Assembly (NCBI GenBank): GCA_046351595.1
Contig: JAXLYE010000023.1
Location: 1-6,471, forward strand
Source: JAXLYE01 sp046351595
GTDB taxonomy: Bacteria > Myxococcota_A > Polyangia > Palsa-1104 > JAEUJZ01
DNA length: 6,471 nucleotides
Direction of reading: 5' to 3'
In this document: one piece after another, positions 1-5,241 of the stretch
How the letters are laid out: the number at the start of each line of letters is the position of its first letter
Position numbering within the stretch: the stretch's first letter is position 1
Position numbers and translations under genes: made by a program
Notes under the pieces: model-generated
The model's input: the letters and a program-made list of their open reading frames with translations, nothing else
The model's database searches: none
Told to the model about the DNA's origin: nothing

Positions 1-80
1 CCGTAACGGCCACGAAGACAGGAACGTCGCGGAGCTCCTTCCAAGCAGCCGAGCAGACACGCGCCACCGACGATCTGCTG
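1..80. other. Window-edge segment, no assignable gene
   Basis: This short stretch lies downstream of the stop codon of the zinc-ribbon/propeller gene. On the minus strand one frame stays open from about base 79 to base 1 and reads with a plausible hydrophobic end (ELRDVPVFVAVT). It could be the beginning of, or part of, another gene running off the window. One plus-strand frame is also open, and 80 bases of GC-rich DNA cannot separate these options. No hairpin followed by a T-run is visible after the stop of the neighbouring gene. Confidence 0.3.
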
Positions 81-1679
81 CTACTCCGCGGCCGCATCGG
101 AGCGCCTGTGCCCGGTCGCCGTCTCCCAGATGTGGATCGTCCCGTCATCGAGCAAGGCAGCGATCCACTCACCGCTTGGGTGGAAGGCCAGGTACGCGAC
201 CGGCCGGGGCTCAGGGAAGCTCCGCAGCTCGCGGGCCTCGCTCGTGGGGACGGCGATGTCGAGCAGGCGGAATCCCTGTTTGTCTCGGTCCCTGGTCAGA
301 TAGGGACGGCGGTTGACGGCCAGCCAGGACCGCTGCTGGGGGTGAAACGCCACGAGGTCTCCGCCGCCATCCAGCAGATCGAACTTTCCGGCACCGGTGC
401 CGACGGGCTGTCCGGTCGATGCCACATATACATTGAAGCCGGTCTGCTCACCCGTGACCAGCCAGTCGTGCTGGCGCGAAAAGTACATCGGAGGGACGGA
501 GTGGAAGCGAGAAACCTTCAGGGTGACACGGGCCGGGGTGTCTCCGGAAGGGGAGTAGTAGCTGCCGAACGAGCCATCGAAGTCTGCGTCCTGCCAGGAC
601 CACGCAAGGGCCAGCCAGCGACGCGCGGACACCACGGTCCAGTTGTCGATCTGCTCGCTCCGGGTCGTCCCGGACGGGCGGATCGAAAAGAGCAAAGGAG
701 CGTCCTGACCGGTGATGTCAGTCCAGAACCCTTCGTACCGCCCGCCCGCTGTCTGCCTCAAGCTCACGCGGTAGCGGACCTCGAAAGGGAAGTCCGCGAT
801 GTCGGCCTGGCCCAGCGCTCTTTCCTGTCCGCTTGCGCTGTCCCAGAACGCAAAGACACCGGGCTCCTTTTCCGTTGCCAGGATCCGGCCGGATCCGCTG
901 ACGCCGATGAGCCGCCCGGCGCACACATAACGCGGCGCGAGCGTGGTGAAGTCCAGGCCGATCACCGTGCCGCTGGCAGACCGCAGGAGCACCGAGCCGC
1001 CCTGTGCAAAAAGGAGGAGCGGTGCCTGGGGCTGTGCCTTCCCGGGCGCGCCGCTCCCTTCGGTGCGCTCTGTCCAGCCGCAGCGACAGCGGGTGCATCG
1101 GTAGACGGCGACGCGCTCGGGATACGCGCGGGAGCGGTCGGTCTCGCTGCTGTCCTTGCGCTCAGCGGTACATTGCACCGTGGGGGTTCTGCAGCTGGGG
1201 CAGGTGCGGCCGTCCCATTCCTTCCTGAACGCGGAATAAAAAACGTTCTTTCCCCAGACCGGATTCCAACACTCCGGCCAGGGCTCGTCCGTGGGGTAGA
1301 GCCGCAGATCGTGCGGAAACCGCTCATCGGCCGGCGGCGCGCTCCGCACAAGCTGCGCGCGCATGGGCTGGAAGGGCAAAAGGTTCTCCTCCAGCTCTAT
1401 CCGGATCTGCCGCGCCAGCCACTCCAGCCAGCTCCGAGCGCTCTCGCCGCACGGGTCCTCCAGCCGGATGCCGGCATCCACGGTCACCAGCTGGACCAGC
1501 GTGTCCCCCGGAGGCGGGTGGGCGAGCAGGTGCTCCACGCTCTTGAGGGCTTGCAAGAAGGGGCCGGCGTTCACCATGACGCCGGCCTCAAGCGCATTGA
1601 CCAGCTCGTCGGGGTCTGTCTCAGCAACATACTCCCGCAAGAACTCTCTGCTCGCTTCAATCGGATTGGACACAGTCAT
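81..1679 (-). CDS. Zinc-ribbon and WD40-like beta-propeller protein
   Basis: I do not recognise a named family for the whole protein. With the ATG at 1679 as start it has about 532 residues. Residues 1-110 look helical and acidic and have no assignable domain. A zinc ribbon follows, C160-x2-C163 paired with C195-x2-C198, the latter inside RCTRCRCGW. Residues from about 215 to 525 are rich in short beta strands, tryptophans and GS/GD turns, typical of a propeller. The clearest blade is the last, residues 494-523, with AFHPSGEWIA and ending IHIWETATG, a standard WD40 pattern. There is no signal peptide or membrane segment, so it is probably cytoplasmic. The ATG is preceded by AAGGGA at a usable distance. 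A GTG at 1718 would add 13 residues and also has a GGGAAG upstream. A scaffold or sensor role is inference from the propeller only. Confidence 0.85.
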   Translation of the reverse strand: MTVSNPIEASREFLREYVAETDPDELVNALEAGVMVNAGPFLQALKSVEHLLAHPPPGDTLVQLVTVDAGIRLEDPCGESARSWLEWLARQIRIELEENLLPFQPMRAQLVRSAPPADERFPHDLRLYPTDEPWPECWNPVWGKNVFYSAFRKEWDGRTCPSCRTPTVQCTAERKDSSETDRSRAYPERVAVYRCTRCRCGWTERTEGSGAPGKAQPQAPLLLFAQGGSVLLRSASGTVIGLDFTTLAPRYVCAGRLIGVSGSGRILATEKEPGVFAFWDSASGQERALGQADIADFPFEVRYRVSLRQTAGGRYEGFWTDITGQDAPLLFSIRPSGTTRSEQIDNWTVVSARRWLALAWSWQDADFDGSFGSYYSPSGDTPARVTLKVSRFHSVPPMYFSRQHDWLVTGEQTGFNVYVASTGQPVGTGAGKFDLLDGGGDLVAFHPQQRSWLAVNRRPYLTRDRDKQGFRLLDIAVPTSEARELRSFPEPRPVAYLAFHPSGEWIAALLDDGTIHIWETATGHRRSDAAAE

Positions 1680-1950
1680 CCCGTCGCTTCCCTTGCGTGC
1701 TGCCTCGCGCCGACCCACCCACTTCCCAAGTTCTACTTCAAAAGCCGACCTTTTTAGATGGCGAGTTTTTTCGACAGTGATCTCGTAGGATACATGCGCT
1801 CAGCTGGATCCTGCGGCCCAGGATCGGGCAGGCGGGGTCGCAGCCCCAGCGGCGAGGCGGTGGGCGGTCCTGCGATAAGGCGAGCCAGTCCCGCCGATCC
1901 TGCGGGAACCTTGTCTGATGCGCCCGATCCGCGCTCCCCAAGGAGGTCCT
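1680..1950. promoter_or_regulatory. Divergent intergenic region, promoters not resolved
   Basis: These 271 bases separate two divergent genes, so promoters for both should lie here. The AT-rich part, about 1736-1795, contains T-runs at 1751-1755 and 1766-1771 and a TAGGAT at 1786-1791 that could serve as a -10 element, but no well spaced -35/-10 pair stands out on either strand. The ten-base word GATCCTGCGG occurs twice as a direct repeat, at 1807-1816 and 1896-1905, with a looser GGTCCTGCGA between them at 1866-1875. No gene with convincing coding character is seen on either strand between 1719 and 1950. Confidence 0.4.
1940..1947 (+). promoter_or_regulatory. Consensus Shine-Dalgarno deciding a GTG start
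   Basis: AAGGAGGT is a near-perfect anti-16S match and lies four bases before GTG at 1951. This decides the start of the secreted protein. An in-frame ATG at 1918 would place the same motif inside the coding region and would put eleven extra residues in front of an otherwise normal signal peptide. Confidence 0.8.
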
Positions 1951-2499
1951 GTGGCCCGCACCGTCCGTCGCGCTCTGTGTGCATCCCTCGGTCTGCTCGG
2001 CTGTCTCGTGCTCGCCCCCGGCGGTGCCGCGCGGGCGGGCCGGTACGAGAACGGCACGAAGGACTCGCCCGGCCAGCGGATGCCGGTCGGCCCGTACCTG
2101 TGCGGCCTGGGCAGCTACAAGCCGCGGCCGTGCACGGTGGAGCTGCGCCAGGGCCGCTACTACCTCGTGGTGCCCGCCGGCGGCCGCATCCCCTTCGAGC
2201 TGGAGCTCTTATCCACCGACGAGGCGGACCTGCTGATCGGCCAGGGGCGCCTCACCGATCCGGCGCCGCTGTGTCCGACCTGCGCCGACGACAAGCTCGG
2301 CACCGAGTGCCCCGGCGACGTCTCGGTCAAGCGCGCCTGCGCCGAGCAGACGCTGAGCATCGCGCTGCGCCGGGGCAAGGACGGCGGCTGGAGCGGCGAG
2401 CTCATTCACTATCTGGTGCGCGGCGTCGAGGGACAGGCGCAAAAAGGCTGGTACCGCCTCGGCCTGGTCGAGCAGCTCCGGGTGCGGGCGAAGAAGTAG
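1951..2499 (+). CDS. Small secreted cysteine-containing protein, unknown function
   Basis: No family is recognised. The 182-residue product begins MARTVRRALCASLGLLGCLVL: arginines at the N-terminus, a hydrophobic core at about residues 8-22, then an Ala-Arg-Ala site at 27-29 for signal peptidase I. The mature part of about 153 residues would therefore be exported to the periplasm or outside the cell. It has six cysteines (51, 61, 108, 111, 120, 130), an even number suiting up to three disulfides. The middle pair is in LCPTC, a CxxC spacing that could instead bind metal or be redox active. The region around residues 60-90 (ELRQGRYYLVVPAGGRIPFELELL) and the C-terminal half look beta-rich, like a small carbohydrate- or protein-binding sandwich, but this is only a guess. 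A lipoprotein reading using LLGC at 15-18 is less likely. Convergent with the LysR gene, whose stop is 52 bases away. Confidence 0.8.
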   Translation: MARTVRRALCASLGLLGCLVLAPGGAARAGRYENGTKDSPGQRMPVGPYLCGLGSYKPRPCTVELRQGRYYLVVPAGGRIPFELELLSTDEADLLIGQGRLTDPAPLCPTCADDKLGTECPGDVSVKRACAEQTLSIALRRGKDGGWSGELIHYLVRGVEGQAQKGWYRLGLVEQLRVRAKK

Positions 2500-2551
2500 C
2501 GCGGCTCCTCTCGAACGGACCCGTGCGGTCGCGGTGTGCCGGGCAGCGTGA

Positions 2552-3457
2552 TCAGTCCTCCTGCAGCTCGCGGAACCGCTCGGCGAGGAAGTCGAGCAGG
2601 GCCCGCACCGAGGGCAGCAGGCCGCGGCGCGTCGCGAACACCGCGTGGACGATCTCGCGCTGCGGCGCCCAGCCCGGCAGCAGGCGCACGAGCTGGCCGC
2701 GGGCCAGCAGATCACCGACCATCATCGTCGGCAGCTGCACCACCCCGACGCCCGCGAGCGCCGCGGCGCGCAGCGCGAACATGCCGCGCGTGACGAGGCG
2801 CGGCCTATGCGGAATCACGGCCTGCGCGCCGTCGGGTCCGAGCAGGTGCCAGGCGTGCTCGTTCTCGGGAGCGCCCAGGGCCAGGCTGGGGAAGCGGCGC
2901 AGGTCGGTCGGCACACGCGGCGCCTGCGCGGACGCGAGCAGGCCGGGGCTGGCGACCAGGCACTGCCCTCGATCGGCCAGCACCCGCGTCAAAAGCTCGC
3001 TGTCTTCGAGCGGCGGCGGCCGCACCCGGATCGCCACGTCCACCGCCTCGCTGACGACATCGACGCGGCGGTTGGTGGCCTGCAGGTGCACCTCGACGCG
3101 CGGGTTCTGGGCCATGAACGCGGCCAGCATCTCGCCGACGCGGGTGTCCAGGAGCGCGACCGGGCAGGTCACCCGCACGATGCCGCAGGGATCCGTGCGC
3201 GTCCGATCGATCGCCTCCTGCGCGGCCTCGGCCTCGACCAGCATGGCCTTGCAGTGGCCGTAGTAGGTCCGCCCGAGCTCGGTCACCGCGAAGCGGCGGG
3301 TCGAGCGCTGGACGAGGCGCACGCCGAGGCGCTCCTCCAGGAGCAGCAGGCGCCGGCTCAGCTTGGACTTGGGCACGCCGAGCGCGCGGCCGGCCGGCGC
3401 AAACCCGCCGTGATCCACGACCTGGACGAAGAAGTAGAGATCGTTGAGGTCCTGCAT
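2552..3457 (-). CDS. LysR-type transcriptional regulator
   Basis: A full-length LysR regulator of 301 residues, the usual family size. The N-terminal winged helix-turn-helix spans about residues 4-63, with the recognition helix region GFAPAGRALGVPKSKLSRRL at 18-37 and the typical RLGVRLVQRSTRRFAVTELG wing. A linker helix follows, then the two-lobed effector-binding domain from about residue 90 (GIVRVTCPVALLD) to 295. Cysteines at 69, 91 and 98 are present, with C98 in the first strand of the effector domain, but a redox role is not shown. LysR proteins normally bind DNA as tetramers, repress their own promoter and activate a divergent neighbour when bound to an effector. Here the divergent neighbour is the YcaC-type hydrolase and the shared region carries a near-palindrome 13 bases before this start codon, so that gene is the probable target. 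The ATG at 3457 starts at the normal family N-terminus but has no strong Shine-Dalgarno sequence. Confidence 0.95.
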   Translation of the reverse strand: MQDLNDLYFFVQVVDHGGFAPAGRALGVPKSKLSRRLLLLEERLGVRLVQRSTRRFAVTELGRTYYGHCKAMLVEAEAAQEAIDRTRTDPCGIVRVTCPVALLDTRVGEMLAAFMAQNPRVEVHLQATNRRVDVVSEAVDVAIRVRPPPLEDSELLTRVLADRGQCLVASPGLLASAQAPRVPTDLRRFPSLALGAPENEHAWHLLGPDGAQAVIPHRPRLVTRGMFALRAAALAGVGVVQLPTMMVGDLLARGQLVRLLPGWAPQREIVHAVFATRRGLLPSVRALLDFLAERFRELQED

Positions 3458-3464
3458 GACGGCT

Positions 3465-3490
3465 TCATTGTCCTATCAGTAGGACGATGA
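3465..3490. promoter_or_regulatory. Near-palindrome, probable LysR operator
   Basis: A 26-base near-palindrome with 11-base arms, one mismatch and a four-base centre (TCAG). The perfect core is GTCCTATCAGTAGGAC at 3470-3485. It sits 13 bases before the LysR start codon and just upstream of the possible ycaC promoter. A further imperfect half-site, GACCTAT at 3504-3510, differs from the left half-site GTCCTAT by one base, starts 34 bases further on and overlaps the proposed -35. That layout matches the usual LysR pattern of one strong recognition site near -65 plus a weaker activation site near -35. Binding itself is inferred. The symmetric core has even length and so is not a symmetric T-N11-A box, though an asymmetric T-N11-A can be read at 3469-3481. 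Confidence 0.6.
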
Positions 3491-3500
3491 GAGCCACTTT

Positions 3501-3530
3501 TTGGACCTATTGCGCCCAGCGTCCCATATG
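3501..3530 (+). promoter_or_regulatory. Possible ycaC promoter
   Basis: TTGGAC at 3501-3506 resembles a sigma-70 -35 box (TTGACA) and is followed after 18 bases by CATATG at 3525-3530, a weak -10. This would start transcription near 3537 and place the centre of the upstream palindrome about 60 bases before the start, as expected for a LysR-activated promoter. Weak -10 boxes are common in activator-dependent promoters. The call depends on this geometry more than on sequence match. Confidence 0.3.
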
Positions 3531-3574
3531 TACTCTCTGCTTGTCGAGCTCCTCGGAGCCTGCGCAACCTCGGA

Positions 3575-3610
3575 CCCGAACCCGAACCCGGACCCGAACC
3601 CGGACCCGAC
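3575..3610 (+). repeat. Hexamer tandem repeat before ycaC
   Basis: Six consecutive six-base units follow the pattern CCCGAA or CCCGGA, the last one degenerate (CCCGAC), ending 22 bases before the ycaC start codon. Because the unit is a multiple of three, the tract is open in the ycaC frame and would read as alternating Asp-Pro and Asn-Pro dipeptides. Most simply it is an untranslated leader element. Unit number could vary by replication slippage without breaking the frame. Confidence 0.75.
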
Positions 3611-3632
3611 CCACCCAAGACAGGAGAGAGAC

Positions 3633-4259
3633 ATGAGCAAGCCCTACACCCGCCTCGATAAGAACAACGCCGCCGTCCTGCTGGTCGATCACCAGGCCGG
3701 GCTGCTGTCGCTGGTGCGCGACTTCGATCCCGACCGGTTCAAGAACAACGTGCTCGCGCTGGCCGATCTGGCCCGGTACTTCGAGCTGCCGACCATCCTG
3801 ACCACGAGCTTCGAGGACGGTCCGAACGGGCCGCTCGTGCCGGAGCTCAAGCAGATCTTCCCGAACGCTCCCTTCATTGCGCGCCCCGGCCAGATCAACG
3901 CCTGGGACAACGAGGACTTTGTGCGCGCGGTCAAGGCCACGGGGAAGAAGCAGCTCGTGATCGCCGGCGTCGTGACCGAGGTCTGCGTGGCCTTCCCGAC
4001 CCTGTCGGCGCTGGCCGAGGGGTTCGAGGTGTTCGTGGTCACCGACGCATCGGGCACCTTCAACGAGGTCACGCGCGACGCCGCCTGGAGCCGCATGGCC
4101 ACCGCCGGCGCGCAGCTCATGACCTGGTTCGGCGTCGCCTGCGAGCTGCACCGCGACTGGCGCAACGACGTCGAGGGCCTGGGCACCCTGTTCTCGAACC
4201 ACATCCCGGACTATCGCAACCTGATCACCGCGTACAGCACGGTGAAGGGAAAGAAGTAG
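3633..4259 (+). CDS. ycaC: YcaC-type isochorismatase-family hydrolase
   Basis: A 208-residue cysteine hydrolase of the isochorismatase-like fold, closely resembling Escherichia coli YcaC from memory, including its length. The active-site residues are visible in the expected order: D19 in LLVDHQAG, R84 in ARPGQINAWDN, and the nucleophile C118 in GVVTEVCVAF, where V114-T115 is the site of the family cis-peptide bond. YcaC proteins are soluble oligomers, and their physiological substrate is not settled. Related enzymes cleave amide or ester bonds of small molecules, and the name does not imply isochorismate as substrate. The C-terminal part (MTWFGVACELHRDWRNDVEGL to SNHIPDYRNLITAY) is the characteristic YcaC extension. 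The ATG at 3633 follows AGGAG at 3622-3626 and matches the YcaC N-terminus (MSKPYTRLDKNNAAVLLVDHQ). An in-frame ATG at 3528 would add 35 residues and is disfavoured. The divergent LysR gene suggests inducible expression. Confidence 0.95.
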   Translation: MSKPYTRLDKNNAAVLLVDHQAGLLSLVRDFDPDRFKNNVLALADLARYFELPTILTTSFEDGPNGPLVPELKQIFPNAPFIARPGQINAWDNEDFVRAVKATGKKQLVIAGVVTEVCVAFPTLSALAEGFEVFVVTDASGTFNEVTRDAAWSRMATAGAQLMTWFGVACELHRDWRNDVEGLGTLFSNHIPDYRNLITAYSTVKGKK

Positions 4260-4369
4260 GCCGCGAGGCGGCGCAGCGGCTGCACCCCTGCGTCGCGAAG
4301 GCAATCGCGCTACGCACGAGCGGGCGGCGCGGAGCGAGCCTGCCGCCGCGGTACGATGCAGGAGGTAAG

Positions 4370-4417
4370 TTGCAGGAAGCAGACCCGAAGCGACAGGACG
4401 TCAGGGGGACCGCTTGA
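4370..4417 (+). CDS. Candidate 15-codon leader ORF coupled to the GNAT gene
   Basis: AGGAGG at 4360-4365, the strongest ribosome site in this gap, lies four bases before TTG at 4370. From there a 15-codon frame runs (MQEADPKRQDVRGTA) and stops at TGA 4415-4417, overlapping the TTG start of the acetyltransferase (4414-4416) by two bases. That overlap is a classic arrangement for translational coupling. There is no run of a single amino acid that would indicate attenuation. The coding content is too short to test and TTG is a weak start, so this may be chance. Confidence 0.3.
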   Translation: MQEADPKRQDVRGTA

Positions 4418-4926
4418 GTGACATCCAGATCTGCGACGCCCGCGTCGAAGAGGCCGGCCTCCTGGCAGAGGCCCAGCGGGTCATCGCGCGCATCCCGGGC
4501 CGCCTGGCCTCGACGCCGGGTGAGCTGCTCGACGAGGTCTTCCGCGAGCGCATCGCGAGGCTCGGCGGCAGCGAGTGCGGCCGGTTCATCGTCGCCAAGA
4601 TCGACGGGGCCGTCGTCGGCCACGCGCTGCTGGAGCCGCTGAAGCTCGCGGTGACCTCACACGTCGTCGACCTGACGATCGCGGTGCACGAGGGCTACCA
4701 GGGCAGGGGCATCGGCACGCGGCTCCTGTCGCACCTCATCGACTGGGCGCGCGCCAACCCCAGGGTCGAGCGGATCGAGCTGCGCGTGCGAGCCTCGAAT
4801 CGCAGCGCGATCGCGCTCTACAAGAAGCTGGGCTTCGTCGAGGAAGGGCGGATGGTCAGGCGCTTGAAGATCGGGCCGGAGCGCTATCTGGATGACCTCA
4901 TCATGGCGCTCTGGGTCGGGCCTTGA
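4414..4926 (+). CDS. GNAT family N-acetyltransferase
   Basis: A 170-residue acetyltransferase using acetyl-CoA to acetylate an amine; the substrate cannot be told from sequence. The GNAT core is complete. Strands around residues 57-75 (GRFIVAKIDGAVVGHALLE) and 84-92 lead into motif A with the pyrophosphate loop Q96-G-R-G-I-G101, then helix 3 (TRLLSHLIDWA). Strand 5 (RIELRVRASN) and motif B follow, with N129, Y136 as probable general acid, and LGFVEEGRMVRRL. The C-terminal DDLIMALWV is typical of the amino-acid and protein N-terminal acetylating GNAT subgroup. The start is TTG at 4414, preceded by AGGGGG at 4403-4408. It is the only usable start, since the frame has a stop at 4366-4368 and no ATG or GTG between. 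It follows ycaC by 154 bases in the same direction, so it probably has its own control. Confidence 0.93.
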   Translation: MSDIQICDARVEEAGLLAEAQRVIARIPGRLASTPGELLDEVFRERIARLGGSECGRFIVAKIDGAVVGHALLEPLKLAVTSHVVDLTIAVHEGYQGRGIGTRLLSHLIDWARANPRVERIELRVRASNRSAIALYKKLGFVEEGRMVRRLKIGPERYLDDLIMALWVGP

Positions 4927-5238
4927 TCCGGGGGCTCAGGCACGAACCGCTGCGGCTGCAAGCGGCGCGCGCGTTCCCCGCGGATCACCGCGAGCCGCGC
5001 GCCGTCGCACCGCTCCGGGGAACCCTTCTGGCCGCGCTCTCGACGGTGTCGTAGCGCTCAAACAGACCCGCACCGCCCGATCTCTCGTCGAGGACCCGGT
5101 CGCGCAGGGCCGCGGGGAACCGCCGTGGAACGGTCTTGGCGGCACTTCTTGCGGCCGATGACCCCGGCTTGGCGACGAGGGCGGCAGGCGCGTGTTCGCT
5201 GCGCGGCTCGGATCTGCTTTGCGCTATCCTCGGCGGCC
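4927..5238. other. 312-base gap, no recognisable gene
   Basis: No RNA gene and no protein with recognisable homology is seen. The word GGGGAAC occurs three times: inverted at 4973-4979 and direct at 5017-5023 and 5114-5120. The outer copies form an 11-base perfect inverted repeat, GTTCCCCGCGG at 4973-4983 against 5110-5120. On the minus strand a frame ending at the TGA 4985-4987 has coding-like composition over about 5145-4988 (contains RRFPAALRDRVLDERSG and GLFERYDTVESAARRV) but lacks a credible start, so it may be a gene remnant. A weak stem of five base pairs, CCGCT/AGCGG at 4947-4965, follows the acetyltransferase stop and is not a convincing terminator. Confidence 0.5.
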
Positions 5239-5241
5239 GTG
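5225..5241 (+). promoter_or_regulatory. Possible -10 box giving a leaderless MFS transcript
   Basis: TATCCT at 5225-5230 resembles a -10 box (TANNNT) and stands eight bases before the GTG at 5239. Transcription would then begin at or next to the start codon itself. There is no Shine-Dalgarno sequence in front of this GTG, which fits a leaderless message, but no good -35 is seen at the right distance, so this remains tentative. Confidence 0.25.

Noticed and set aside
108..1757. Long plus-strand open frame (about 549 codons) antisense to the zinc-ribbon/propeller gene
   Set aside because: The product is Arg/Gly/Pro-rich low-complexity sequence with no domain, and the minus-strand product has real motifs (CxxC pairs, WD repeat). 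Long antisense frames are expected in DNA with strong GC3 bias.
1990..2010. Lipoprotein signal (LLGC) in the secreted protein
   Set aside because: Leucine at the -2 position of a lipobox is uncommon, the cysteine lies inside the hydrophobic core, and a good Ala-Arg-Ala signal peptidase I site follows.
2500..2551. Bidirectional terminator between the convergent secreted-protein and LysR genes
   Set aside because: Only four-base-pair stems such as GACC/GGTC at 2518-2530 are visible, with no T-run on either strand.
1758..3263. Plus-strand open frame of about 501 codons spanning the secreted-protein gene and much of the LysR gene
   Set aside because: It overlaps a gene with a consensus ribosome site and signal peptide and runs antisense to a clear LysR gene. 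Its translation is Arg/Ser/Pro-rich without any domain.
2645..3490. Plus-strand open frame of 281 codons antisense to the LysR gene
   Set aside because: His/Arg/Ala-rich shadow of the LysR coding sequence with no recognisable fold.
3507..4304. Minus-strand open frame of 265 codons antisense to ycaC
   Set aside because: The plus-strand frame encodes a full-length YcaC with catalytic residues, while the antisense product has a repetitive VRVRVRVR tail from the hexamer repeat.
4323..4347. GGCGGC/GCCGCC inverted repeat after ycaC as a terminator
   Set aside because: A six-base stem with a 13-base loop and no T-run in very GC-rich sequence; not distinguishable from chance.
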